From Micavibrio sp964400125 (lineage in GTDB: Bacteria > Pseudomonadota > Alphaproteobacteria > Micavibrionales > Micavibrionaceae): DNA of 64,000 bases. The translations under genes and the position numbers were made by a program. Below are positions 8,400-16,973 of the stretch, piece after piece. The stretch lies in assembly GCA_964400125.1 (NCBI GenBank), contig CAYNSR010000014.1, positions 6,108 through 70,107 on the forward strand. Direction: 5' to 3'. The notes beneath the pieces are model-generated. The model saw only the letters and a program-made list of their open reading frames with translations, was not told the origin of the DNA and ran no database searches. How positions within the stretch are numbered: the first letter of the stretch is position 1; each line of letters begins with the position of its first letter.

Positions 8400-9965
8400 A
8401 TGAAAAAAAGTCCACGGGTGGAATTCCACCGTGCTGTCTACAGCAACCTTAGTGTTTTCATAAACATTGTCGATGCTTTTGAAAAACAACCCGCCGTCCT
8501 GCGGGCCGTCGAGAACGCTCCTGACATTCTGACAAACGGGCGCAGCCTGAAAGACATCGTGATGGACGACACGCTCGAGGCCTTTGTCTCCCTGATGCGC
8601 GATATTCCGGACGAGAAAATTCCCCGCTCTTTCTACAAACAGCTCCTGTCGCACCGTGAAAATCGCACCGTGAGCAAGCAGGAAGCGAATGCACATCTGG
8701 ATGCCGCATTGGCCGAAAAGCGGACTCAACCAGCGGGATCGGACATCCAGCCCCCCGAATTCATGCTGTTGCTGAATGAAAATGTCGAACCGGATATCGT
8801 GCAAAATCTGGCGTTTAACTGGATGAGCACCGTCAGCAATTTCAGCAAACTGCTGATGACGGACGAAGCCATTATCACGGCCAAAAAAGTGGCGAGCATT
8901 TTGACAAAAACAAACACCACCTATCAGAGCATGTTCGAAAAAATTGCAGCGCGCAATGCCGCACTGGAGCGCATCAAAAATAGCAAGAAAGCTGGAAACG
9001 ACAATGACGAAGAGGAAGACGATGATAACGGCATCATCATCCACCGTGCGGACGACATCAAGGACATCGAATCCGAGCTGGCCAAGCTGATCGGGCTGGA
9101 GGAAGCAAAAGATCAGGTCAGAAAAATCAGGTCCCGTGTCGAATATAAAAAAGCCATGATTGATTCCGGAATCCTCAGCAACGACAAGGGCGGCATGGAC
9201 CATTATATTTTCCGTGGCCCGCCGGGGACCGGAAAAACCACCTTCGCCCGCCTGATCGGAAAAATATACAAGGATGCCGAATTGTTGAAAAAAGGCGATG
9301 TCGTCGAAGGCAGCCGCGTCAGTCTGGTTGCGGGCTATGTCGGTCAGACAGCCATAAAAACACAAGCAGCCGTAAAGCAGGCCATCGATGGCGTTCTATT
9401 CATAGACGAGGCCTATTCGTTATTCGGTGAGGGGAATGATTTTGGCAAGGAAGCGGTAGAGGTCATCCTGCGGGCGATGGAAACAAACAAGGACCATCTT
9501 GTTGTCGTCTTTGCCGGATATCCCGATAAAATGGATCAACTGATACAGTCAAACCCCGGCCTGACGCGCCGTTTCAAACACACCGTCAACTTCAAGGATT
9601 TTCACATGGATGAACTGATGAAAATCTTTGACAATAACCTGTCCCGCCGTGGCATGAAGATCGACAGCGATGCCAGAAAACACGTTCAGGCCATTCTGGA
9701 AGAAATCAAAATTATCAAGGGCAAGGATTTCGGGAACGCCGGGACGGTTGAAAACATCGTCGGCCTCCTGATCGACGAACACGCCGCCGCGACCAAGGAA
9801 GACGGCACACTCGACAAAATACGAAAAATCACAAGCGCAAAAATCAGCCTGCCGGAAAACCTGAAAGACCGGATGGTCACGATCACGCTTGCTGACACCG
9901 AAAAAATTAAACCGAAAAACGAAATCGTACACCAAAAACGCAGTATCGGTTTTATCCATACATAA
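8400..9965 (+). CDS. CbbX/SpoVK-like AAA+ ATPase
   Basis: A 521-aa protein with a roughly 200-residue unknown helical N-terminal domain, an acidic linker (DNDEEEDDDNG) and one AAA+ domain. Walker A is GPPGTGKT at 273-280 and Walker B is LFIDEAYSLFG at about 332-342. GYVGQ is the likely pore loop and NPGLTRRF the arginine-finger region. The AAA domain belongs to the CbbX/SpoVK/EccA-like group of hexameric remodelling ATPases. CbbX reactivates red-type Rubisco, but no Rubisco gene is visible here, so the substrate is unknown. I chose ATG 8400 because GGGAG precedes it; an in-frame ATG exists at 8244. A strong terminator follows. Confidence 0.8.
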   Translation: MKKSPRVEFHRAVYSNLSVFINIVDAFEKQPAVLRAVENAPDILTNGRSLKDIVMDDTLEAFVSLMRDIPDEKIPRSFYKQLLSHRENRTVSKQEANAHLDAALAEKRTQPAGSDIQPPEFMLLLNENVEPDIVQNLAFNWMSTVSNFSKLLMTDEAIITAKKVASILTKTNTTYQSMFEKIAARNAALERIKNSKKAGNDNDEEEDDDNGIIIHRADDIKDIESELAKLIGLEEAKDQVRKIRSRVEYKKAMIDSGILSNDKGGMDHYIFRGPPGTGKTTFARLIGKIYKDAELLKKGDVVEGSRVSLVAGYVGQTAIKTQAAVKQAIDGVLFIDEAYSLFGEGNDFGKEAVEVILRAMETNKDHLVVVFAGYPDKMDQLIQSNPGLTRRFKHTVNFKDFHMDELMKIFDNNLSRRGMKIDSDARKHVQAILEEIKIIKGKDFGNAGTVENIVGLLIDEHAAATKEDGTLDKIRKITSAKISLPENLKDRMVTITLADTEKIKPKNEIVHQKRSIGFIHT

Positions 9966-9992
9966 GGAGTTCCCTCTCTGACACCTTCAGAA

Positions 9993-10025
9993 CCCCCCTG
10001 CCCCTCGTGGCGGGGGGATTTTTTT
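9993..10025 (+). terminator. Rho-independent terminator of the AAA ATPase gene
   Basis: CCCCCTGCC and GGCGGGGGG pair around CCTCGT and are followed by ATTTTTTT, 27 nt after the stop codon. Confidence 0.85.
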
Positions 10026-10080
10026 CGGGAATCAGCTATAGCCAAACCCCTTGCGAATCCCATATATATTGGCCGGGGCA

Positions 10081-10095
10081 GAACTTATAGAGAAC
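10081..10095. promoter_or_regulatory. SOS (LexA) box upstream of uvrA
   Basis: GAAC-TTATAGA-GAAC is an exact match to the alphaproteobacterial LexA site (GTTC-N7-GTTC read on the other strand). It ends 6 nt before the uvrA ATG, where LexA binding would block initiation. Confidence 0.7.
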
Positions 10096-10101
10096 AAATC
10101 C

Positions 10102-12954
10102 ATGTTGAAGTACATTTCGGTCCGGGGCGCACGGGAACATAACCTGAAAAATATCACTGTCGATATCCCCCGCGACTCACTGGTGGTGCTGACAGGTCTG
10201 TCCGGATCGGGGAAATCGTCGCTGGCGTTCGACACCATCTATGCCGAAGGCCAGCGACGCTATGTCGAAAGCCTTTCAGCCTATGCCCGCCAGTTTCTCG
10301 AAATGATGCAAAAGCCGGATGTCGACTCCATTGACGGCCTTTCCCCGGCGATCTCGATCGAGCAGAAAACCACATCCCGCAATCCGCGCTCCACCGTCGG
10401 CACCGTCACCGAAATTCACGATTACATGCGTCTGCTCTGGGCGCGGGTTGGTATTCCCTATTCCCCTGCGACGGGGCTGCCCATCGAAAGTCAGACTGTC
10501 ACGCAAATGGTCGACCGGATCATGGCCATGGGCGATGGAGCAAAACTCTATCTTCTGGCCCCTATCGTCCGGGGCCGCAAGGGCGAGTACCGCAAGGAAT
10601 TGAAAGACTTGCAGGCGAAGGGATTCCAGCGCGTCAAGATCAACGGGAAACTGTACGAAATTGACGACACCCCGGCGCTTGATAAAAAACTCAAACACGA
10701 TATCGAGGTCGTCGTTGATCGTCTGGTTTTGCGCGGCGATATCGGAAATCGTTTGCCGGATTCGGTTGAAACCGCGTTAAAACTGGCTGATGGCCTGCTG
10801 ATCGTTGAAAACGCGGATCATGGCGAACGGACGCTTTTTTCAGAAAAATTCGCCTGCCCCGTGTCCGGATTCACCATTTCTGAAATCGAACCACGCCTGT
10901 TTTCCTTCAACAACCCGCACGGCGCCTGCCCGTCCTGCGATGGTCTGGGCGTGCAGATGTATATCGACCCCGATCTGGTCGTCCCCGACCCCGGAAAATC
11001 GCTGGCAGAAGGTGCCATCGAACCATGGGCAACAAGTTTTTCACATTATTACCAGCAAGCCCTTCAAGCAGTAGCAAAACACTACAACGTTGCCATGAAT
11101 ACGCCTTTTCGCAAGCTCCCCGAAAAGGTGCGCACGGCCATTCTTTACGGTTCCGGTGATGAATTCATCCCCATCACCTATGAAGACCGCGCCAACACCT
11201 ACCGCACCAACAAACCGTTCGAAGGCGTCATCAACAACATGAAACGCCGCCTGCTGGAAACCGGCAGCGAAAACCAGCGCGAACATCTGGCGCAATACCA
11301 AAACACCGCGCCATGCGATGCCTGCAAGGGGTATCGCCTGAAACCGGAATCTCTGGCCGTCAGAATCGACGGGAAACATATCGCGGAAATCAGCGAGCTG
11401 GGCATTACCGATGCCCATGCGTGGATATCAGGGTTGCATAAAAAGCTGAAGAAACAACAACGCGAGATTGCCGAGAAAATCCTGAAGGAAATCGACGAAC
11501 GCCTGACGTTCCTGATGAATGTCGGCCTGAATTACCTGACGCTGTCCCGTGCGTCCGGAACACTGTCGGGGGGGGAATCGCAACGCATTCGTCTGGCATC
11601 GCAAATCGGCTCCGGCCTCACAGGCGTGCTTTATGTTCTGGATGAACCGTCCATCGGCCTGCACCAGCGCGACAATCACCGCCTGCTCGAAACGCTCCGG
11701 CGTCTGCGCGATCTGGGTAATACCGTTTTGGTGGTGGAACACGACGAAGACGCCATCCGCGCCGCCGATTACCTGATCGATATGGGCCCCGGTGCCGGGA
11801 CGCATGGCGGCACGATTGTCGCCGCCGGAAAACCATCAGAGGTGATGAAGAATAAAAACAGCATCACCGCCGATTACCTGACCGGGCGCAAGGCCGTCGC
11901 CATCCCGGCGACCAGACGTCCGGGCAGGAAAGGACAATATATAGAAGTCACCGGTTGCACCGGAAACAATCTGAAAAACATCGATGTCAGAATTCCGCTG
12001 GGCACATTTACCTGCGTCACCGGCGTTTCAGGATCGGGAAAATCATCCTTCACCATCGACACGCTGTTCCGCGCCGCCAGCAAGGAGTTAATGGGAAGCC
12101 ACGAACATCCCCTACCCTTCAAATCCATCCGGGGTCTGGCGGCAATCGACAAAATCATCGATATTGACCAGTCCCCCATCGGTCGTACGCCGCGTTCCAA
12201 CCCGGCCACCTACACGGGCGCGTTTACGCCCATCCGCGAATGGTTTTCCGGCCTGCCGGAAGCAAAGGCGCGGGGCTACGGTCCCGGACGGTTTTCCTTC
12301 AACGTCAAGGGCGGGCGTTGCGAATCCTGTCAGGGCGACGGTGTTATTAAAATTGAAATGCACTTCCTGCCCGACGTCTATGTCACCTGCGAAACCTGCG
12401 CTGGCCACCGCTACAACCGCGAAACGCTTGAGGTCAAGTTCAAGGGGAAATCAATCGCCGATGTTCTGGACATGACCATCGAGGAAGCGGCCGATTTCTT
12501 CAGGGCCGTTCCGTCCATCCGCGACAAGATGGAAACGCTGAAAGATGTCGGCCTTGGCTATATCAAGGTCGGCCAGCCCGCGACGACCCTGTCGGGCGGC
12601 GAAGCGCAGCGCGTCAAACTGTCCAAGGAACTTTCGCGCCGCTCCACGGGCAAGACCTTGTATATTCTGGACGAACCCACCACCGGGCTTCATTTTGAGG
12701 ATGTGCGCAAATTGCTCGAGGTCCTGCACAAACTGGTCGATCAGGGCAATACCGTGGTGGTCATCGAACACAATCTCGAAGTCATCAAAACCGCAGACTG
12801 GATCATCGATATCGGCCCCGAAGGCGGATCCGGCGGCGGTCAGGTTCTGGCCACAGGCACCCCCGAAGACATCGCCCACGCCAAGGCCAGCTATACCGGA
12901 CAATATCTGGCCCCGGTTCTCAGGTCCCGCAAGGCGATCGCCGCCGGAGCATGA
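10102..12954 (+). CDS. uvrA: Excinuclease ABC subunit A
   Basis: Damage-recognition ATPase of nucleotide excision repair, 950 aa. It has two ABC cassettes: Walker A GLSGSGKSS (about residue 31) with signature LSGGESQRI, and GVSGSGKSS (about 640) with LSGGEAQRV. The Zn-binding CxxC pairs CPSCDGLG and CDACKG, and CESCQGDG with CETCAGH, are all present. The ATG at 10102 (MLKYISVRGAREHNLKNI) matches the family N-terminus; the in-frame ATG at 10051 would start upstream of the SOS box. LexA control is expected from the box at 10081-10095. Confidence 0.98.
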   Translation: MLKYISVRGAREHNLKNITVDIPRDSLVVLTGLSGSGKSSLAFDTIYAEGQRRYVESLSAYARQFLEMMQKPDVDSIDGLSPAISIEQKTTSRNPRSTVGTVTEIHDYMRLLWARVGIPYSPATGLPIESQTVTQMVDRIMAMGDGAKLYLLAPIVRGRKGEYRKELKDLQAKGFQRVKINGKLYEIDDTPALDKKLKHDIEVVVDRLVLRGDIGNRLPDSVETALKLADGLLIVENADHGERTLFSEKFACPVSGFTISEIEPRLFSFNNPHGACPSCDGLGVQMYIDPDLVVPDPGKSLAEGAIEPWATSFSHYYQQALQAVAKHYNVAMNTPFRKLPEKVRTAILYGSGDEFIPITYEDRANTYRTNKPFEGVINNMKRRLLETGSENQREHLAQYQNTAPCDACKGYRLKPESLAVRIDGKHIAEISELGITDAHAWISGLHKKLKKQQREIAEKILKEIDERLTFLMNVGLNYLTLSRASGTLSGGESQRIRLASQIGSGLTGVLYVLDEPSIGLHQRDNHRLLETLRRLRDLGNTVLVVEHDEDAIRAADYLIDMGPGAGTHGGTIVAAGKPSEVMKNKNSITADYLTGRKAVAIPATRRPGRKGQYIEVTGCTGNNLKNIDVRIPLGTFTCVTGVSGSGKSSFTIDTLFRAASKELMGSHEHPLPFKSIRGLAAIDKIIDIDQSPIGRTPRSNPATYTGAFTPIREWFSGLPEAKARGYGPGRFSFNVKGGRCESCQGDGVIKIEMHFLPDVYVTCETCAGHRYNRETLEVKFKGKSIADVLDMTIEEAADFFRAVPSIRDKMETLKDVGLGYIKVGQPATTLSGGEAQRVKLSKELSRRSTGKTLYILDEPTTGLHFEDVRKLLEVLHKLVDQGNTVVVIEHNLEVIKTADWIIDIGPEGGSGGGQVLATGTPEDIAHAKASYTGQYLAPVLRSRKAIAAGA

Positions 12955-13063
12955 TTTTATGGTCAAGTGATTGTATCAAATGGGCATTCCAATTTTCTCG
13001 CACTTTGACTGGAAAATCCTTATATTCTCCGCCGGAAGAGCATAAAAATGCTTGCCAGAAACA

Positions 13064-13078
13064 TTAACATTATGTTAA
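13064..13078. promoter_or_regulatory. CtrA-type box upstream of an unknown gene
   Basis: TTAA-CATTATG-TTAA matches the full CtrA site TTAA-N7-TTAA and is also a near-perfect palindrome (TTAACAT-T-ATGTTAA). It ends 49 nt before the ATG at 13128, a position where CtrA acts on promoters. An overlapping half site (TTAA) lies at 13080-13083. Confidence 0.5.
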
Positions 13079-13127
13079 ATTAATCCCGTTTTCAGGAGCT
13101 TGCTCCGACAAAAAATCGAGGTGTGTC

Positions 13128-14198
13128 ATGCGTAATGAAGGTAAACCAGGGTTCAGCGATGCAAAGGCAAAGTCGGGCATGACGCCGGAAGAAGAAAAAA
13201 TCTTCCAGCTCGTCCATGAACTGGCCACGGCCAACAACCGAGGTGCCGAAAATTCCGCAACAGACCCGCGTCGCGAGGCGGAACGCCAGCAACGCGAAGG
13301 AGAAAATAACACTCCGAAAAAAAACAGCCTCTGGCAGAACGGGCTTGCGAGCATAGGCCATTCCCTGAAAGCGCTGCCCTTCGGCATCGGCGCGGCCATT
13401 ACCGGTGCGGAGCACCTGTATCAGAATAGCAAAACCTTCCGCTATAGCTTTCTGGCCACCACCCTTCCTATCTGGGCCTTCCCAGAATATAGCTGGAAGG
13501 CGGGCAAGGCTCTTGTTTATAACGGTCCGGGGGGGTTACGGAACATTCTCAGGACGACGAAAAACACCGCCGTCGGCGGCAAGTTTATTGTGGGCGCTAC
13601 CGCAAGTTTATTTTTCCGGGTGCTCGTTGGTTCTTTTTTCGCCATCACGGCAGGACGTGCACTGATAGATATGTCCGAAGGCCACAGCGGAGCGCTTGAC
13701 AGTGTCGCAAACGCCCTTTCAACAACCTTCAACGATTATGTACAGCTCGGCGGCGGCGCAGCGCGCACCGCGGCGCCCATGGCGAAGGAGGCTTACAAGA
13801 TGGTGAAAAATACCGTCGCCTCCACCCCGGATTCCCTTGACGATGCTAGAAACACTCTCAACGGCGCAGCCTCCAGCGTCAACAACAATGTCAAACAATG
13901 CATCGATGATCAGGAAAACTGCGGCAAGGCGGTTGGTAAAATCGTGAGCAATCTCTTTTCCGACGCGGTTAGTGGCTGGGCCAAAGGATATGGATGGTCC
14001 ATTAAACAATTTTACGGCGGTGTCATACCCGCAGTCGCTGAATCTCTCTGGGAGCATACCGTGTGCAATATTTTCAACTGCCAATCGGCCCCTGCGGCCA
14101 AACCTGCCACACAGGAAGAAAATCCAGCCATGACCGATGCAGAAACACATCGGTTACAAAGGCTTTTGGGTGGAGAGGGCGCACCGGGACTGAAATAG
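13128..14198 (+). CDS. Uncharacterised protein with hydrophobic centre, possibly CtrA-regulated
   Basis: A 356-aa protein with no family I recognise. Residues 1-70 are charged and probably disordered. Residues 75-195 hold several hydrophobic stretches (YSFLATTLPIWAF, GATASLFFRVLVGSFFAI) that look membrane-inserted or membrane-seeking. Residues 200-330 are Ala/Asn-rich and helical, with Cys residues (KQCIDDQENCGK, TVCNIFNCQS) that could form disulfides. GAGG stands 7 nt before the ATG. The gene is monocistronic between uvrA and tRNA-Leu, and its TAG stop lies inside a palindromic repeat. The CtrA-type box upstream points to cell-cycle timing. Confidence 0.7.
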   Translation: MRNEGKPGFSDAKAKSGMTPEEEKIFQLVHELATANNRGAENSATDPRREAERQQREGENNTPKKNSLWQNGLASIGHSLKALPFGIGAAITGAEHLYQNSKTFRYSFLATTLPIWAFPEYSWKAGKALVYNGPGGLRNILRTTKNTAVGGKFIVGATASLFFRVLVGSFFAITAGRALIDMSEGHSGALDSVANALSTTFNDYVQLGGGAARTAAPMAKEAYKMVKNTVASTPDSLDDARNTLNGAASSVNNNVKQCIDDQENCGKAVGKIVSNLFSDAVSGWAKGYGWSIKQFYGGVIPAVAESLWEHTVCNIFNCQSAPAAKPATQEENPAMTDAETHRLQRLLGGEGAPGLK

Positions 14199-14319
14199 AG
14201 CATTTTTCGATGAAATTGGATCAAATTCAACCACCGTCATCGCCTGAATTTTCGAAGAAAATTCTAAGGCGATCCATGGATTCCCCTAGGATTTGCTTCG
14301 CAAATCCGGGGAATGACGG
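14196..14319. repeat. Dispersed palindromic intergenic repeat, complete copy
   Basis: Begins TAGAGCATTTTTCGATGA. Two hairpins follow: CCGTCATCGCC...GGCGATCCAT and ATGGATTCCCC...GGGGAATGACGG. The two halves are themselves inverted relative to one another. Related copies lie at 14596 and 16974. It begins at the stop codon of the preceding gene. Confidence 0.7.
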
Positions 14320-14395
14320 AGACAATTTTTAAACCAACCTCATCAGACAATGCTCCAAATGATTCAGCCTATTCAACGAAGGAAAAGAAGAAAGA

Positions 14396-14480
14396 TGGTG
14401 CGGGTGGTCGGAATCGAACCGACACTCCTTGCGGAACCGGATTTTGAGTCCGGCGCGTCTACCAGTTTCACCACACCCGC
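14396..14480 (-). tRNA. tRNA-Leu (anticodon CAA), CCA encoded
   Basis: Minus-strand cloverleaf of 85 nt including CCA. It has the acceptor GCGGGTG/CACCCGC, a D-arm with AAACTGG, the anticodon stem CCGGA/TCCGG around CTCAAAA, a long class II variable arm (TTCCGCAAGGAGT region) and a T-arm with TTCGATT. The discriminator A and CCA are encoded at 14399-14396. Confidence 0.96.
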
Positions 14481-14595
14481 ACGGGGTCTATCTGTAGCAA
14501 TTTTTCAGGTTTACGCAAGAGAGAAGCGGGTTCGCCCCAGTTTTTTACCCGTTTTTTTTGCCTGTTTCCCGGGTTATAGCCGGGTCTTCAATACA

Positions 14596-14665
14596 TAGAG
14601 CATTTCCCGGTGATGTTGGATTACATTCAACTGCCGTCATCCCTCGACTTGTTCGGGGGATCCAT
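14596..14665. repeat. Dispersed palindromic repeat, half copy
   Basis: Starts TAGAGCATTTCCCGGTGATG and runs through CCGTCATCCCTCGACTTG to GGGGGATCCAT. It corresponds to the first half of the element at 14196 and lacks the second hairpin. The rest of 14481-14711 shows no gene. Confidence 0.65.
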
Positions 14666-14711
14666 CAATCGGCACGGCGCACAAAACCCGTAACCTGAAA
14701 AGAATATTTTC

Positions 14712-14855
14712 ACCGCATAGGCGCAGAGGACGCAGAGTCTTTCTTCTTTTTCCAAGCGCCGCAGGCAATAAACGACATATCGTGAATCTGGCGGTTCTGT
14801 TTATGGCGCCTTCGGCGCGGGAAGAAAGACTCTGCGTCCTCTGCGCCTATGCGGT
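14712..14855 (+). mobile_element. 144-bp MITE-like element, copy 1
   Basis: Bounded by perfect 35-bp terminal inverted repeats (14712-14746 and 14821-14855) that begin ACCGCATAGGCGCAGAGGAC. The 74-bp interior has no gene of its own. A second copy of identical length lies at 16811-16954 in the opposite orientation with a near-identical interior. Sequences of the type ACCGCAGAGRCGCAGAG are scattered in many bacterial genomes. No transposase is linked. Its right end forms the last codons of the 86-aa gene on the minus strand. Confidence 0.75.
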
Positions 14856-15061
14856 CTAAAAAATTCTACGGTCATGATTACCCCCGGCAAGCCGCACAGC
14901 ATGATCAGGCCGACGACAAACGCGAAGACCCCGGAGCGGATAGAGGATGGTTGAAAAAGGCCCGTCATAAGCCCCCTTATTCTATTGAGGTCGGTTGACC
15001 GGCCATCTGGCTCGGCTATAAAACCTGAAAACCGCTTCAAACCCTTACGCTCCTGCGTCAT
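14801..15061 (-). CDS. Small single-pass membrane protein with MITE-derived tail
   Basis: 86 aa, starting at an ATG that overlaps the stop of the LamG gene (ATGA), with GGGA 8 nt upstream, so it is translationally coupled. Residues 1-42 are polar. A hydrophobic segment (GVFAFVVGLIMLCGLPGVIM) follows, then a basic tail RPHRRRGRRVFLPAPKAP encoded entirely by MITE copy 1. The insertion therefore replaced the original C-terminus. Function unknown; the operon suggests an accessory role for the surface proteins upstream. Confidence 0.55.
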   Translation of the reverse strand: MTQERKGLKRFSGFIAEPDGRSTDLNRIRGLMTGLFQPSSIRSGVFAFVVGLIMLCGLPGVIMTVEFFRPHRRRGRRVFLPAPKAP

Positions 15062-16863
15062 GGCGATTTCCCGATCCCGATCCAGTCCGTGCCGTTGCAA
15101 TATTGCATGATAGCGTGATCGGTATTGTAAATCATCTCACCCTGCGGAGCCACCGGGCCAGCGCAGGCGCTCATGGTATGAATGATCCGCACCTCGTTCG
15201 CGCTCAGGGCACGGTTATAGATGCGCACATCGTCGATTTTGCCGTCGAAATAGGTGCCGTTAAACGGGTCCCTGCCAATGTTCAGGCGGCCAAGATTGAA
15301 GGCACTATTCTGGTCAAGAGTCGCATCCAGCGCATCATCCTGCGCGGCAATTTCACCGTTCACATAAATTTTCAAACGCCCGGACGCAAGATTTTTATCG
15401 AATACCGTGCAGACGTGATGCCATTTCCCGTTCCAGTATCCCGCTCCCATATTCGGCGTTTCCAAAGTTACTATGCCGCCAATTAGACGAACAGCAACAT
15501 TGATTTTCCCGCTGCTTCCCGTGAGTGACACGGGCTTGAAAATCAATCCGCCATCCGCCGATCTATTCCAGAAGGCAACATATCGATTCTGATTAACATC
15601 GGAATAAAACCATGCGCAGCCTGATATCGCTGGAACATAATTGAGAGCGGCCGGATTATAGCTCGTTCTCAACACGTGATCATTAACACCGTCAAAATCG
15701 AGCGCATTGCCAATTTTTCCGTTGATCCAGATTGGACCATTGGTAAGCGTTCCATCATAGCCAAATCCGGAACTATCCGCTGCTGTCAGTCCCGCCCCTT
15801 CATCCAGTTTCCAGTGCCCGGTTAAGCCTGATGTAATGCTGTCCCCCGGCGGAATCGGCCCGGCAGAGCCCATGACACCGACTCCTTGCGCAGTGCAAAA
15901 CCGCATGACGCGGGAATCCAGATCATAAAAGATCTTCCCGCGCGATTCCACGCAATAGAGTTTAGCCACATCTTCACCGGACAACCGCCTTGTATAATGC
16001 CGGATCTCATCAAGCTGGCCTTCGAAGAAATCCTGAAAAACGCCGCCACTATAAAAAGCACCAATACCATATGCGGATATGTTCATTGATCCGTTCACCT
16101 GTGAATTCCCAGACATGTCTGCAGATGTGTAGACCAGCACTCCATCAACATATATTCGCAAATACTCCTTATGCTTTACCGTCACGGAAACGTGGTGCCA
16201 TTGCCCATCAAACAACGCCATCGCCGGCGCTGAAAAACTTGTTCCACCTGCGCCGGATCCTGTATCCGCCATGGATACATTAATACAACTACAGGACTGA
16301 GTATAATTTATACGGAATCTGGCCCCTGCTGCGCCGTTCCGCGCCCCGACAATAGTATGATTTCCTGCCCGGGTGCTGTTTGACCGGAACCATCCGGAAA
16401 TTGTCCATTCACCATCATCATAAGACATCCCGGGAGCGTATCCGGAATTAACGGCATCATCGATCCCGTCAAAATCCAGCGCATTATTCATTTTTCCGGA
16501 AACCCAGTCCGTGCCTCCGTCCATATTCACAAGCGTGCCGTTAAACCCACTACCCGAACTGTCCGCCGCCGTGGTGCCGCTGCTCTCATCCAGCTTCCAG
16601 TGGGCGTTAAGACCCGTCGCAACATCCCCCTCGACAGGAGATACGCCCCCCATCGCCACCCAGTTTGTGCCGTCGCAATACTGCATCATGGAATGATCGG
16701 CATTGTAAATCATCTTCCCCGCATCCCCCGCCGGGGCAAGGCAGGCGGCGTGGGCGGGGCCGGACATCAGCGTCATGGCAAGAAACAGGAGCGGTAAAAA
16801 GAATGTTTTTACCGCAGAGACGCAGAGGACGCAGAGTTTTTCTTCCCGCGCCGAAGGTGCCAT
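15058..16863 (-). CDS. Secreted protein with two LamG-like (concanavalin-type) domains
   Basis: 601 aa. A signal peptide (core FFLPLLFLAMTLM, cleavage after GPAHA, about residue 39) is followed by a Cys module (C..P.GDAGKMIYN...QYCDGTNW), LamG-like domain 1 (about 84-300; GLNAHWKLDE, DGQWHHVSVTV, YVDGVLVY), a second Cys module, LamG-like domain 2 (about 342-565; HWKLDEGAG, NGKWHHVCTVF, IYVNGEI) and a third Cys module ending EMIYNTDHAIMQYCNGTDW. LamG jelly rolls usually bind glycans or proteins. The only ATG giving a complete signal peptide is at 16863 and lies inside MITE copy 2. Upstream in-frame codons exist as far as 17136, but they translate repeat sequence. The coupled 86-aa gene follows. 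Confidence 0.8.
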   Translation of the reverse strand: MAPSAREEKLCVLCVSAVKTFFLPLLFLAMTLMSGPAHAACLAPAGDAGKMIYNADHSMMQYCDGTNWVAMGGVSPVEGDVATGLNAHWKLDESSGTTAADSSGSGFNGTLVNMDGGTDWVSGKMNNALDFDGIDDAVNSGYAPGMSYDDGEWTISGWFRSNSTRAGNHTIVGARNGAAGARFRINYTQSCSCINVSMADTGSGAGGTSFSAPAMALFDGQWHHVSVTVKHKEYLRIYVDGVLVYTSADMSGNSQVNGSMNISAYGIGAFYSGGVFQDFFEGQLDEIRHYTRRLSGEDVAKLYCVESRGKIFYDLDSRVMRFCTAQGVGVMGSAGPIPPGDSITSGLTGHWKLDEGAGLTAADSSGFGYDGTLTNGPIWINGKIGNALDFDGVNDHVLRTSYNPAALNYVPAISGCAWFYSDVNQNRYVAFWNRSADGGLIFKPVSLTGSSGKINVAVRLIGGIVTLETPNMGAGYWNGKWHHVCTVFDKNLASGRLKIYVNGEIAAQDDALDATLDQNSAFNLGRLNIGRDPFNGTYFDGKIDDVRIYNRALSANEVRIIHTMSACAGPVAPQGEMIYNTDHAIMQYCNGTDWIGIGKSP

Positions 16864-16954
16864 AAACAGAGCTGCCGAATTCACGATATGTCGTTTATTG
16901 CCTGCGGCGCTTGGAAAAAGAAGAAAAACTCTGCGTCCTCTGCGTCTCTGCGGT
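16811..16954 (-). mobile_element. 144-bp MITE-like element, copy 2
   Basis: Perfect 35-bp terminal inverted repeats (16811-16845 and 16920-16954) begin ACCGCAGAGACGCAGAGGAC. The interior is almost identical to copy 1 but inverted. It overlaps the 5' end of the LamG gene and supplies its probable start codon (16863) and the first 16 or so residues. Confidence 0.75.
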
Positions 16955-16973
16955 TTAAAAAAAACTTTCTCCA

